A stretch of 64,000 nt of DNA, from contig QGON01000055.1 in the NCBI GenBank assembly GCA_003660235.1, positions 1-64,000 on the forward strand, written 5' to 3'. The notes beneath the pieces were generated by a model. The model saw only the letters and a list, made by a program, of their open reading frames with translations. It searched no databases and was not told the origin of the DNA. Origin of the DNA: a bacterium endosymbiont of Escarpia laminata. Its GTDB lineage: Bacteria; Pseudomonadota; Gammaproteobacteria; Chromatiales; Chromatiaceae. Positions 9,059-18,724 of this stretch are shown one piece after another. The translations under genes were made by a program, and so were the position numbers. Every line of letters begins with the position of its first letter. Position 1 is the stretch's first letter.

Positions 9059-9981
9059 AACAGCTGCTTCTGCTGACACTGGTACTCATCAGCGGTTGTG
9101 TACTCAATCCCCTGAAAAAAGAGGTGCAGCCCAAGCCAATACCGGTCAGCAACTCACTTGCCAGCGCCCAAACACTGGCACAGGAGGGCCGCTTGGGCGA
9201 GGCCGTGGCCCTGCTCGAAACTGCCATCCTGCAAGAGAATGACAACACCATCCTTCAGGCAACGCTCGATAAGCTACAACAACAAAAGAGTACGCTACGA
9301 CGTGAGTTACAGGATCGTTTACTGATAGCAGAGGTCCATGGGATGCAGCGGGAGCTCCCACTGATGGAGAGACTCGCCCTTTCGGAATCAGACGATGGCT
9401 ATCTTCATTCCAGGCTAATGGACAAAAAAACCAGACTGCAACGCAGCCATAAAGCACTCTCCGACTGCGGTTGGCGATATGTCAGAACAGACCGGGAACT
9501 GGCAATAACCTGTCTGAATCTTGCTCAATCCGTCCGCAATGACGTCACCGACCTACGGCTGCTCACACGGCTGCAGGAGAAAGAGCAGCTTGCCAATGAG
9601 AAACAAAAACAGGAAGCGCGTCTGGCACGTGAAATGGTTTGGGCGACACGCAATCAGCAACGCATTGCACAGGCAAAAAGCCTTTTGAAGCAAAATATTC
9701 TGCTTGAAGCGCGTTATCTGATCAGAATGGCATTGAAAGAAGACCCCAAAAACAGCGAGGCTAAAAAATTGCTTTCGCAGTTGGAAGCCAAACTCAAAGG
9801 TCACGTCGATACCCTGCTGAAAGCTGGTGACCGACTCTACCGGGATGGCGAGATAGAAGGCGCCAAAGCGGCTTGGCACGCGGCCCTGACCATGGACCCA
9901 AGTGATGAACGGGCCAAAAAGAAGATCAAGCGCGCCCAGAAAGTACTCGACAACCTGGAGTCACTTAAAAAGCCGGAGTGA
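9055..9981 (+). CDS. TPR-type lipoprotein coupled to adenylate cyclase
   Basis: Predicted outer- or inner-membrane lipoprotein of 308 residues. The N-terminus MKQLLLLTLVLISGC is a signal peptide ending in a lipobox, with Cys15 as the lipidated residue. The rest is charged and helical with TPR-like repeats (LASAQTLAQEGRLGEAVALLETAI near 35-60; AGDRLYRDGEIEGAKAAWHAALTMDPSD near 258-286). The middle carries coiled-coil character (EKEQLANEKQKQEARLARE, split here). It overlaps the cyclase stop by 4 nt. I infer that it works with the cyclase, perhaps as an envelope partner feeding its periplasmic sensor; there is no direct evidence for that. Confidence 0.8.
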   Translation: MKQLLLLTLVLISGCVLNPLKKEVQPKPIPVSNSLASAQTLAQEGRLGEAVALLETAILQENDNTILQATLDKLQQQKSTLRRELQDRLLIAEVHGMQRELPLMERLALSESDDGYLHSRLMDKKTRLQRSHKALSDCGWRYVRTDRELAITCLNLAQSVRNDVTDLRLLTRLQEKEQLANEKQKQEARLAREMVWATRNQQRIAQAKSLLKQNILLEARYLIRMALKEDPKNSEAKKLLSQLEAKLKGHVDTLLKAGDRLYRDGEIEGAKAAWHAALTMDPSDERAKKKIKRAQKVLDNLESLKKPE

Positions 9982-10032
9982 TTCATCAGCACGCCGAATC
10001 CCGCAAACTCCATCCCGGCTGCTGATTTCCCA

Positions 10033-10323
10033 GTTCTCGCGTATAGCCCCTGAATCGCTCCGGGTTATGACCTGTGAAAGGGCCTGGAACAGCAGGATCC
10101 GGCCGTTGCAAGTGGATATTGGCCGCTGATCCGGTACAATCCCGCCCTGCGCAATGCGGGACACAAGCCCTTCATGCTGGATTCCCCGCGTCCGCGTATC
10201 CGTCTCAAGGATTACGCATACAACGAGATGCGCGACAAGGTGCCGCCCCGAACCAATCCGGAATGCGCCAGGCGTCTGATGGAGCTTGCCCAGGAACTGG
10301 TCAATCTGCGTTGGGAGACTTAA
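10033..10323 (+). pseudogene. nifJ: Decayed C-terminal fragment of pyruvate:ferredoxin (flavodoxin) oxidoreductase
   Basis: One frame reads LAYSP-stop-IAPGYDL-stop-KGLEQQDPAV and then SGYWPLIRYNPALRNAGHKP, FMLDSPRPRIRLKDYAYNEM and a tail ending LAQELVNLRWET-stop at 10321-10323. This is recognisable as the end of NifJ-type enzymes (the YSHCIAHGYD...SGYWPLYRYNP region to the C-terminus). Two in-frame TGA codons (about 10051 and 10075) and the lack of the other ~1100 residues make it a non-functional relic. Pyruvate:ferredoxin oxidoreductase makes acetyl-CoA and reduced ferredoxin under anoxia, so an ancestor probably had that capacity here. The rest of 9982-10384 shows no gene. Confidence 0.82.
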
Positions 10324-10384
10324 CGAACACATGGCCGGGCAGGAACTCACCGAATTCCAGCCGGTCGCTTAGGAAGCAATTCGG

Positions 10385-11284
10385 ATGATAAAAGCGCTTT
10401 CAAATTGCCTTGTAGGATTGCTGCTCTCATCAGCTGTCCAGGCGAACAGTTGGCTCCCCGGCAACCCAGTCTCGTTTTACGAAACCAGCTACGAGATGCA
10501 GCGTTTTGCCGCCACTCTGAACGAAGAATCCTGGCTGGCCAATACTGCTGAAGGGACCGAACAGCCGATATCACTCAATGATCGTCCCTATGGCTTTGGC
10601 CGGGAACTGGACGACGACAGTCCTGCAGACTGGGATGGGATCAAACGGGATGCATTCTATTTCATAGGCTACCAGGCAACAGCCATCGCCGTGCTCTACG
10701 TAATGCCGGAAAGCATCTCCCAGTGGAGCGACGAGGACAAAAGCAACTACAGCTTCTCCAAGTGGTGGGATAACGTCACAAACCCAATCTGGGATGGAGA
10801 CCGCTGGTGGATCAACTACATCCTGCATCCCTATTGGGGCATGGCCTACTATACCCGTGCACGGGAGCGTGGTTATGACGAGATGAGTTCATTTTGGGCA
10901 TCCGTTGCCTTCTCCTCAATGTATGAATTCGGGCTCGAAGCCCTTTTTGAACCCGTATCGATACAGGATCTGATCTTCACGCCCTTGGTCGGCAGTATGC
11001 TCGGCTACTACGTGGAAGGTGTACGTACCAATATCAAGGCGCAGCGCCACTACAGTTTCGGCGACAAAACTCTCCTGGTACTCACAGACCCACTGGGAGC
11101 CGCTAACAGCCTAGTGGATGGCTGGTTCAGCAGTGATGTGGAATCTGACCTGAAATTTCGATCCTTTGCCAGAAAGAATTTCTACACCAAATCAGAACCC
11201 GAAGCTTGGAGTGACTCGCCCTACCACACTGAACGCGTGGTAGGTGATTATCTCGGCCTTGAGATGAACCTGAACTGGCGTTGA
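10385..11284 (+). CDS. DUF3943 domain-containing exported protein
   Basis: Protein of 299 residues with a signal peptide (about 1-21, ending AVQA). The conserved core reads WINYILHPYWGMAYYTRARE and continues through FWASVAFSSMYEFGLEALFEP to LVGSMLGYY; this is the DUF3943 family pattern with several membrane-like Trp/Tyr-rich helices or strands. Function of the family is unknown; an envelope location is likely. The ribosome binding site ggaag lies ~9 nt before ATG 10385. The gene sits alone between the nifJ relic and tamA. Confidence 0.75.
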   Translation: MIKALSNCLVGLLLSSAVQANSWLPGNPVSFYETSYEMQRFAATLNEESWLANTAEGTEQPISLNDRPYGFGRELDDDSPADWDGIKRDAFYFIGYQATAIAVLYVMPESISQWSDEDKSNYSFSKWWDNVTNPIWDGDRWWINYILHPYWGMAYYTRARERGYDEMSSFWASVAFSSMYEFGLEALFEPVSIQDLIFTPLVGSMLGYYVEGVRTNIKAQRHYSFGDKTLLVLTDPLGAANSLVDGWFSSDVESDLKFRSFARKNFYTKSEPEAWSDSPYHTERVVGDYLGLEMNLNWR

Positions 11285-11315
11285 TCGAAAAAAGGGGGCA
11301 GATTTATTTTTGTAG

Positions 11316-11341
11316 GTCGGGTTAGCGCAGCGTAACCCGAC
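11316..11341. repeat. Palindromic dispersed repeat (gtcgggtta / taacccgac)
   Basis: Perfect 9-bp arms (11316-11324 and 11333-11341) around gcgcagcg. Related palindromes occur at 52512-52580 and near 60487-60570. This is a common gammaproteobacterial intergenic repeat type; here it could end the DUF3943 transcript. Confidence 0.65.
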
Positions 11342-11523
11342 AAGACCCTACCCTGTTGCAAGCAGGCCTTCCCGTTGCTTTGACCCGTACCAGCCCCGAT
11401 ACCCGAGTCTGCCATCGGTTATACTGACGCAGGATCAGGCCGGTTTGATACCATCAAAATCTATACATCGTAATTTTGGATAACCGAGTCATGGGTTACT
11501 GATCTTTGATCATATGGAAGCCG

Positions 11524-13248
11524 ATGCGGCAATTTGTTGTAGTCACCTGCCTGCTACTGGCCACTGCTGCCGCGCAGGCTTTGGACATAGCGGTGCAGAT
11601 CGAAGGACTGGACGGCGAGCAGGAGGCCAATGTGCGTGCTTTCCTCTCCCTGGAGAAGGAGAAGACACGGAAGGGACTGACCGAGGGCCGTTTGCGTCTG
11701 CTACACAGGGAGGCACCGGCGGAGATTCGCCGGGCGCTGCAACCCTTCGGCCACTTCAAACCCAAAATTGAATCCCGGCTGGAGCAGCATGAGTCAGGTT
11801 TTCAAGCCCTCTACCAAATCCAGCCAGGCCCCCGGATAAAACTGGCAAAAGTCGAGTTCAATGTCACAGGTCCGGGCAGGGGCGATAGCCTGTTTGCCAT
11901 GGGACTCGACCTGCACGAGAACGACTTTCTGGATCAGACCCGCTACAAGATGCTTAAGCAGCAACTGCTATCCGATGCCATCGAGGCCGGTTATCTGGAC
12001 GCCAGCTACAGCATCCATGAAGTACGGGTGGACCTGGACAGGTACCAGGCCGAGATCCGCCTGGAACTGAAGAGCGGCCCACGCTACCGCTTTGGCGAGG
12101 TACGCTTTGTTCAGGACATACTGAATCCCGAGTTTCTTGCACGCTACCTGCGCTTCCGTCCCGGCGATCCGTTCAGTCATGAGCAATTGTTGACACTGCA
12201 GTCCAACCTTATCGATAGCGAGTACTTCAGCCACGTGGAGGTCCGCACTCTTCGCGATGAGGCAGTGGACGACCGGGTGCCCACCGAAGTGGTACTGACG
12301 CCCAACAAAGCGAACCGTTACCGGATCGGGCTCGGCTTCACCACCGACACAGGGCCACGCGTCACCCTGGACTGGAAGCGTCGTCTGCTCGGCCACGACG
12401 GCCACCGCATGCTCAGCGAACTGCGCCTGTCAGCCCCTCACAGCTCGTTGAAGACAGAGTACACCGTCCCACTGGAGCGCCCATCGAAGGACTCCCTCTC
12501 ATTCTCGGCCCAGGGAGACCGTTTCGACACCGACACCCGCCGCGGCGAACGTCTGCTGCTCAATAGCGCCCGTTCAGTGGGTCTGGAGAATCACTGGCGA
12601 CGCACCATCGGCATTGACTACTCCTACGAAGACTTTGAGGTGGGTGCACAGGACGACAACGCTTTACTGCTGGTGCCTTACGTGAGCTGGTCGCAGCTGC
12701 GCAGTGACGGTCTCTACTACATTCAGCGCGGTCACAGGATCAACCTGCGTTTCGAGGGAGCCGCTGAGCAACTGCTCTCCAGCAGCAGCTACCTCCAGGC
12801 CCATACCAACAATAAGCTCATCCGTGGCCTCGGCGACGGCAACTGGCGTATCCTCACCCGGATGGAACTGGGTGCCACCCTGGTGCAAAGCCTGATGGAA
12901 CTGCCCGCTTCCAAACGTTTCTTCGCCGGCGGAGACAACAGTGTACGCGGTTTCGGGTGGGAGGAGATCGGCCCGCAGGACTCGACCGGCGCGGTTATCG
13001 GCGGACGTTTTCTGGCTGTGGGCAGTATCGAGTTGGAACGTCTGCTTGCGGAAAAGTGGAGTGCCGCCGTGTTCGCCGATGCAGGCAACGCCTTCGACCC
13101 GGATTACGCTGCCGAGATCGAATACAGCATCGGTTTCGGCGTGCGCTGGCACTCACCAGTGGGCCCCATTCGGGTGGATCTGGCCAGCGCCCTGAGCAAA
13201 GACGAACCCTCAGTACGTCTACACATCGTCATCGGCCCTGAGTTATGA
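11524..13248 (+). CDS. tamA: Translocation and assembly module outer-membrane protein TamA
   Basis: Omp85-family outer-membrane protein of ~574 residues that works with TamB in moving lipids and some beta-barrel proteins between membranes. A signal peptide (MRQFVVVTCLLLATAAAQA) is followed by three POTRA-like domains (~22-260) and a 16-strand surface-antigen barrel (~265-574). The loop-6 VRGF motif is visible (NSVRGFGWEE), as is the C-terminal strand ending GPIRVDLASAL...VIGPEL. ATG 11524 is preferred over a TTG six codons upstream. The stop overlaps tamB by 4 nt. Confidence 0.92.
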   Translation: MRQFVVVTCLLLATAAAQALDIAVQIEGLDGEQEANVRAFLSLEKEKTRKGLTEGRLRLLHREAPAEIRRALQPFGHFKPKIESRLEQHESGFQALYQIQPGPRIKLAKVEFNVTGPGRGDSLFAMGLDLHENDFLDQTRYKMLKQQLLSDAIEAGYLDASYSIHEVRVDLDRYQAEIRLELKSGPRYRFGEVRFVQDILNPEFLARYLRFRPGDPFSHEQLLTLQSNLIDSEYFSHVEVRTLRDEAVDDRVPTEVVLTPNKANRYRIGLGFTTDTGPRVTLDWKRRLLGHDGHRMLSELRLSAPHSSLKTEYTVPLERPSKDSLSFSAQGDRFDTDTRRGERLLLNSARSVGLENHWRRTIGIDYSYEDFEVGAQDDNALLLVPYVSWSQLRSDGLYYIQRGHRINLRFEGAAEQLLSSSSYLQAHTNNKLIRGLGDGNWRILTRMELGATLVQSLMELPASKRFFAGGDNSVRGFGWEEIGPQDSTGAVIGGRFLAVGSIELERLLAEKWSAAVFADAGNAFDPDYAAEIEYSIGFGVRWHSPVGPIRVDLASALSKDEPSVRLHIVIGPEL

Positions 13249-16200
13249 GCTGGCGATTTCTTATCCTGCGAGGTCTGGCAACCCTGATCAACACCATCCT
13301 GCTGACCTCCATCTGCCTCATCCTGGGACTGGGCTTTGTTGCACACAGCGAAAGCGGTACCCGTTGGCTGTTCGATCTGGCCAGGGATCTGACACCGGGT
13401 GATTTGCAGGCAGAGAGTCTCAATGGACGCCTCACAGGCCCGCTGTACCTCACAGGACTCAGCTATCATGATGGCGATCTGTTGCTGGAGATCGGCCATC
13501 TGAATCTGGACTGGCAGCCCGTCGCCCTGTTGCAACGACGCCTGCAGATCCTCTCCCTGGAACTAAACCAGAGCCGTCTGACATTGCCGCAAACAGCGCC
13601 GGACAGCACCCCACCCGAGCCCTTTCCCGGCCTCGCCCTACCCCTTGAGCTGGTTTTGAAATCGGTAGAGGTAACCGACTTTCATCTCATCCAGTCCACG
13701 GCTGCCGAACCCGTCGTCATCGAACAGATCAGCCTGGCTGCCCAAATTTCCGGTGAAACGCTGAAAATCAATCATCTGGACGCCACTGCCCTTGGCGCCC
13801 AAGTGAAGATCAACGGAAATGTGCGCCTGATCCCAACACTGCCCCTGGAGTTGCAGTTGCAGTGGCGTTACCAGCTGCCGGAGGGTCCCGGACTGTCAGG
13901 ACAGGGCCGCGTTACCGGTAACCTGAGCGAGCTCAAACTTGAGCAGACCTTGTCCCCTCCTCTGTCCACAACCCTGAACGCCACTCTGTATGAGCTGGAA
14001 ACAGCACCTCGCTGGGACGCCATTCTGGCGCTGAATGAGACGGATCTCGGCGCCTTCGTCGCTAACTTTCCCGCCAGAATCAGCGGACGGCTACACACTA
14101 CCGGCAGCCCTGAGACGATCAAGGTTGACGGCAATCTGAAGCTGACTGAGCGCTCCCTGGGCGAACTGAACACAGCGTTGGCCCTCACCTATGCAGCGGG
14201 CAGTCTGGTTGCCGACCATCTGCAAATCACCACCCCCGCTGGCGCAAAGATCGAAGGCCACGGACGCTACACTGCCGACGATGCCCAAGGCGTGTTCGAT
14301 GCCGACCTCTCCTGGAGCGACCTGCGTTGGCCCCTGGCTGGGGAGACGATCCAGGTACGCAGCGATCAGGGCCGATTGAAAATCGACGGTCAGCCAACGG
14401 ACTACCACTACCAACTCAGCCTGGACGCGCTCATCCCGGATCAACCGGCACTCACGCTGGAGGCATCCGGCAATGGCAATACCGATGGCCTGGACTTTGA
14501 GGTGCTGCGCATCCTCCTGCCCGAGGGAGCGATCGACGCATCCGGCCGGGCCGACTGGACACCACAGCCAGCCTGGAACCTGAATCTTACAGGGACCGGT
14601 ATCAATCCCGGACTGTTCCATCCCGACTTTCCCGGCAAGCTGGCACTGGAACTGACTAGCCGAGGCCAGCTGTTGGAGGACGGCCCCCAGGTTGAAATGA
14701 AACTGGCACGGCTGGATGGTGAGCTGCGTGACTATCCGATCAAAGCCAAAGGCAACCTGAAACTCGCCGCTGAGACGTTACAAATAGACAGCCTGGAGCT
14801 GATCTCAGGCAGCAGCGTGGCCCACATCGATGGTACGGCCGGTAACACGCTGAATCTGGAGTGGAGCCTGCAGGCCGATGACCTGGCCAGTCTGTGGCCC
14901 GGCCTGAGCGGTTCCCTCCAGGGCGGAGGCCGCCTGAGCGGAAGCCGGGAGACACCGCAAATTCACGCCGACATCAGCGGCAGGGCTATCAGTTTCGAGG
15001 CGCATGAGGTGGCTGAGCTTCAGATACAGGCGGCGCTGGATCTGAGTCGCAACCAGCAAGTGGACCTGGATCTGGTGGCCCAAGGCCTGAAATCAGGCGC
15101 CCTGCAGTGGCAACAATTGTCATTGAGTGCCAAAGGTACGCGCGCCGCACACCACATCGAGCTGAATCTGGTCAGTCAACAGGCACCGGCAGCGCAACTG
15201 ACTATTGATGCCGGGCTGGATGAAAACAGCAGCTGGAGCGGGCATCTGCAGACACTGGCACTCACCCTGCCTGAAGTCGGCCGCTGGGATCTGGAGCGCC
15301 CCACCGCCTTTACTCTGGCAGCCAAAACCCAGCAGGTGCAGGATCTGTGTCTGGCTGCCGGCGAAGGACGCCTGTGCGCTGACTTCGACGGAAATGCGGA
15401 TCATGGCTGGAAGGCAAAACTGAACGCCCCGGCCTTTCCCCTTGCCTTCTTCCAGCAGTGGCTGCCACCGGAGCTGGCACTCACGGGTCGCAGCGACTTG
15501 GCAGCAGACTTTCACACCGCACCCAATGGGACAATCCTCGGCCATGCCGATATCAGGCTGCCCAAGGGAGAGCTGGTTTTCAAACTGAATGGTGAACCGC
15601 GCCAAGTGGATTTCTCCGGTGGCCATCTACAGGGGAAGCTGGACGCCAAGGGTGCCTATGCTGAAATCACTATACCTCTGGCCGATCTGGGAGAGATCGA
15701 TGGGGAGATCCATCTGCCGGGGCTGAATGCCGCAAACATGGACCTGGACAAGCAACCCCTGACGGGTTACCTGAAGGCACGCATCAACGACCTGGGTCTG
15801 GCCTCAGTGGCGGCACCGCAGCTGCAGAACGTGACGGGCTTCATCGATGTGGATTTCACCCTGTCCGGCCTTGTGGGCAAGCCCGAATTCAAGGGTAAAG
15901 CGGAGCTGAAGGAGGGTGCCCTCGACATCCCTGAACTGGGGTTGGAGCTGCGCGATCTTGGTCTGAACATAAATGCTCCTACGCTGGACCTGCTGGTATT
16001 GCAGGGAGAAGTCCGTTCCGGTGGAGGCATCCTGACGCTGGAGGGTGAGATTCTCGTCAAACCAGCAGAGGGTTATCCCACCCGCATCAAGATAAAAGGA
16101 AAGGATTGGGTGGCGGTGAACATCCCGGAAGCGGAGATGCACGTATCACCGGATCTGCTGATCCTGCACACCAGCAAACGCTCTGAACTGGACGGCGAGA

Positions 16201-17006
16201 TTCACATCCCCTACGGCCGTATCCGTCCAAGGGAACTGCCCGCCTCTACGGTTTCCGACACGCCGGATCTGGTGATTGTGGGCCGTGACGCGCCACTGCA
16301 GGAACAAAACGATCCGAACTTTCACTCAAAGCTGCGCATCATCTTCGGCGACAGGGTCAGTTTCGAGGGCTTTGGCCTGCGTGCTGATCTCACCGGCAAC
16401 CTGCTGCTGATCGATGAGCCGGGTCGGCCGGTCATTGGCCGCGGCAGAGTGGGCGTGACGGACGGCACCTATCGCGCCTATGGACAGGATCTCAAAATAG
16501 AACGCGGTTACGCCCTGTTCGCCGACAGCCCGGTGGACAATCCGGGCCTGGACGTTCAGGCGGTACGCGAAGCTGGCGAGGTAACCGCCGGCCTGCGGGT
16601 GAGCGGCACCCTGAAGACACCCAAGCTTTCACTCTACTCCACCCCGACCATGACCCAGAGCGAAATCGTCTCCTATCTTCTCACCGGGCATCCACCGGGA
16701 GAATCCAGTGGCGATGTGAACATAGTCGCGGCACTACAGGCGGCAGGTGTGGGCAGCCTCGCCACCGAAGCAGGCCGTCAGTTGGGATTGGAAGAGCTAC
16801 GCATAGAAGCGGGTAACAGCCTGGCCGAGGCCTCCGTAGTGGCAGGCACCTATCTGTCGCCACGCCTATATGTGCAATACGTCAACGAACTCGCCACGCG
16901 TGAGACCAAGCTGCGGCTGCGCTACGACCTCACCGACAAACTGCAGATTCAGACCGAAACCGGCCGTTCACAGGGAGTGGATCTGTTCTACACCATTGAG
17001 CGTTAA
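13245..17006 (+). CDS. tamB: Translocation and assembly module inner-membrane protein TamB
   Basis: Very long AsmA-like protein (1253 residues) anchored in the inner membrane by one N-terminal helix (about 8-35). It spans the periplasm as a beta-helical groove, and TamB proteins are thought to conduct phospholipids to the outer membrane. The body is dominated by repeating beta-strands (L-x-L-x-G patterns). The C-terminal DUF490 domain (~900-1253) holds the conserved stretches SELDGEIHIPYGRIRPRELP, GLDVQAVREAG and YLLTGHPPGE. It ends in LRYDLTDKLQIQTETG and FYTIER. Length and order after tamA are usual. Confidence 0.93.
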   Translation: MSWRFLILRGLATLINTILLTSICLILGLGFVAHSESGTRWLFDLARDLTPGDLQAESLNGRLTGPLYLTGLSYHDGDLLLEIGHLNLDWQPVALLQRRLQILSLELNQSRLTLPQTAPDSTPPEPFPGLALPLELVLKSVEVTDFHLIQSTAAEPVVIEQISLAAQISGETLKINHLDATALGAQVKINGNVRLIPTLPLELQLQWRYQLPEGPGLSGQGRVTGNLSELKLEQTLSPPLSTTLNATLYELETAPRWDAILALNETDLGAFVANFPARISGRLHTTGSPETIKVDGNLKLTERSLGELNTALALTYAAGSLVADHLQITTPAGAKIEGHGRYTADDAQGVFDADLSWSDLRWPLAGETIQVRSDQGRLKIDGQPTDYHYQLSLDALIPDQPALTLEASGNGNTDGLDFEVLRILLPEGAIDASGRADWTPQPAWNLNLTGTGINPGLFHPDFPGKLALELTSRGQLLEDGPQVEMKLARLDGELRDYPIKAKGNLKLAAETLQIDSLELISGSSVAHIDGTAGNTLNLEWSLQADDLASLWPGLSGSLQGGGRLSGSRETPQIHADISGRAISFEAHEVAELQIQAALDLSRNQQVDLDLVAQGLKSGALQWQQLSLSAKGTRAAHHIELNLVSQQAPAAQLTIDAGLDENSSWSGHLQTLALTLPEVGRWDLERPTAFTLAAKTQQVQDLCLAAGEGRLCADFDGNADHGWKAKLNAPAFPLAFFQQWLPPELALTGRSDLAADFHTAPNGTILGHADIRLPKGELVFKLNGEPRQVDFSGGHLQGKLDAKGAYAEITIPLADLGEIDGEIHLPGLNAANMDLDKQPLTGYLKARINDLGLASVAAPQLQNVTGFIDVDFTLSGLVGKPEFKGKAELKEGALDIPELGLELRDLGLNINAPTLDLLVLQGEVRSGGGILTLEGEILVKPAEGYPTRIKIKGKDWVAVNIPEAEMHVSPDLLILHTSKRSELDGEIHIPYGRIRPRELPASTVSDTPDLVIVGRDAPLQEQNDPNFHSKLRIIFGDRVSFEGFGLRADLTGNLLLIDEPGRPVIGRGRVGVTDGTYRAYGQDLKIERGYALFADSPVDNPGLDVQAVREAGEVTAGLRVSGTLKTPKLSLYSTPTMTQSEIVSYLLTGHPPGESSGDVNIVAALQAAGVGSLATEAGRQLGLEELRIEAGNSLAEASVVAGTYLSPRLYVQYVNELATRETKLRLRYDLTDKLQIQTETGRSQGVDLFYTIER

Positions 17007-17096
17007 ACTACCGCCCCCACCACCTCTTCGCAGCAAGCTGCGGATTATCTCTTTCACTTGGACACACGGCATTTTCGTCCAGTGACAACATTTTTC

Positions 17097-17765
17097 CTAG
17101 GTTGAGTTGGACTCCACCGGAAAGCCTTCCATACGCCATTCAGGCAGCCCACCATCCAGACGCCTGGCTTTAACGCCTCTCTCCCGCAGCCGGGCCACAG
17201 CATCGAATGCCAGTACGCAATGGGGTCCACGACAGTAGGCAACGACCTCCTGGGAGGGATCAAGCTCGTCCAACTGCTTTTCCAATTCTGCCAGCGGGAT
17301 ATTGATCGCACCCGGCAGATGTCCCGCTGCATACTCCTCCGGCGGGCGCACATCCAGCACAGTCACCAGACCATCCCTGACCCTCTCCAGCAATTGCGCC
17401 GCAGGTACAGGCTCCAGACTATCCTTGACCTTGAGATAGTCATCGACAAGACGATCCACGTCAGCCAGATGGCGCTCCGCCACTTCTCTTAGCGAGCCGA
17501 GCAGGACCGAGACATCCATGCCACTCAACCGGTAGTAGACCTTGTGACCCTCTTTACGGTTGATGACCAGTCCGGCCTGCCTGAGCTGCTGCAGATGTTG
17601 GGAGGTATTGGCCACAGTCAGACCTGAGACCTGGGCCAAGGCTTCCACGCTGCGCTCACCCTGTGCCAGAAACTCCAGCAGTTCCAGCCGGTAACCGTTG
17701 CTCAGTGCCTTGGCGACACGGGCAAACTGGCTGAAAAGATCGTGTTTAAAATGACCTGTTGACAT
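17097..17765 (-). CDS. ArsR-family regulator fused to a rhodanese domain
   Basis: Transcription factor of ~222 residues. The N-terminal winged helix (about 10-95; LSNGYRLELLEFLAQGERSV, TVANTSQHLQQLRQAGLV) is of ArsR type but lacks the ELCVC metal site. The C-terminal rhodanese domain (~120-215) has the active-site loop AYCRGPHC; its Cys can carry persulfide in this fold. Similar fusions occur widely in bacteria and are thought to sense sulfur species or redox state. It is divergent from a gene group that contains another rhodanese and DsrE, so I infer it controls them. ATG 17765 is used in place of a TTG further up. Confidence 0.88.
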   Translation of the reverse strand: MSTGHFKHDLFSQFARVAKALSNGYRLELLEFLAQGERSVEALAQVSGLTVANTSQHLQQLRQAGLVINRKEGHKVYYRLSGMDVSVLLGSLREVAERHLADVDRLVDDYLKVKDSLEPVPAAQLLERVRDGLVTVLDVRPPEEYAAGHLPGAINIPLAELEKQLDELDPSQEVVAYCRGPHCVLAFDAVARLRERGVKARRLDGGLPEWRMEGFPVESNST

Positions 17766-17786
17766 ATCAACCCAACTATACTTCAA

Positions 17787-17860
17787 TTATTCAAGAGATC
17801 TATTGAATTAATGATAATTAAGAAAATTATAGCAGACAAGAGTGTGGAGGATAGTGGATC
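17787..17860. promoter_or_regulatory. Divergent promoter region, ArsR-rhodanese / hydroxylase operon
   Basis: Short AT-rich spacer (attattcaagagatctattgaat and taatgataattaagaaaatt stretches) with the partial palindrome ttcaatnattcaa/ttgaattaatgataatt. It is the only place for promoters of both directions and the likely operator of the ArsR-rhodanese protein. Confidence 0.5.
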
Positions 17861-18724
17861 ATGAACTGGCACGACTGGATTCTGGGCAATGAGTTGCCCA
17901 TTCGCCTGAGTTTTTTCTTCGGCATCTTTGCCATTATGGCAGGGTGGGAGGTCCTCTCACCTGCCCGCACCCTCACCGTCCCCAAAGGTATTCGCTGGGC
18001 CAATAATCTGGGACTGGTGTTTCTCAACAGCATTGTGCTGCGGCTACTCTTTCCCGCAGCTGCGGTGGGGGTTGCCGCCCTTGCCCAACAGCGAGGCTGG
18101 GGCCTGTTCAACTTCTATGAAGTACCCTTCGTTCTATCGGCCATCACTGCGGTGATAGCGATGGATCTGGTGATCTATCTACAGCATGTCATGGTCCATG
18201 CGATACCTGTTCTCTGGCGCCTGCACCGGGTACATCACGCCGATCTGGACTACGACGTCACCACCGGCGCCCGCTTCCACACCCTGGAGATCATCCTCTC
18301 CATGCTGATCAAGTTCGCCACCATTCTGCTGTTGGGTCCACCCGTGGTGGCTGTGGTGATCTTCGAGGTGGTACTGAATGCCACGGCCATGTTCAACCAC
18401 AGCAATATCCGGCTGCCATTAAGTCTGGACCGGGTAGTGCGCTGGTTCCTGGTCACGCCTGATATGCATCGGGTACACCATTCGGTGGAGGACGATGAGG
18501 CAAACAGCAACTTCGGTTTCAGCCTGCCCTGGTGGGATCGGCTGTTCGGCACCTATCGGGATCAACCCAGAGGCGGTCACGAGGGTATGACCATCGGCAT
18601 CCACAAATACCGCGATCCGAAACAGGTCAACCAGTTGCCCGGTATGCTGGCACTGCCCTTTGTCGGCAAGATCAGTGGTTACGCCATCAACCGCCGCGAA
18701 TGGAACGGCCGCGATGAGAAATAA
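17861..18724 (+). CDS. Sterol desaturase/fatty acid hydroxylase superfamily membrane protein
   Basis: Integral-membrane di-iron enzyme family, 287 residues. The three histidine clusters are clear: HVMVH (~108-112), HRVHH (~120-124) and MHRVHH (~203-208), plus a single HSN histidine between them. Several hydrophobic helices precede and separate them. The natural substrate is not predictable; lipid or sterol-like hydroxylation is the family theme. A strong GGAGG ribosome binding site lies before ATG 17861. The last codons overlap the start of the TVP38-rhodanese gene by 11 nt, so they form one operon. Confidence 0.87.
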   Translation: MNWHDWILGNELPIRLSFFFGIFAIMAGWEVLSPARTLTVPKGIRWANNLGLVFLNSIVLRLLFPAAAVGVAALAQQRGWGLFNFYEVPFVLSAITAVIAMDLVIYLQHVMVHAIPVLWRLHRVHHADLDYDVTTGARFHTLEIILSMLIKFATILLLGPPVVAVVIFEVVLNATAMFNHSNIRLPLSLDRVVRWFLVTPDMHRVHHSVEDDEANSNFGFSLPWWDRLFGTYRDQPRGGHEGMTIGIHKYRDPKQVNQLPGMLALPFVGKISGYAINRREWNGRDEK

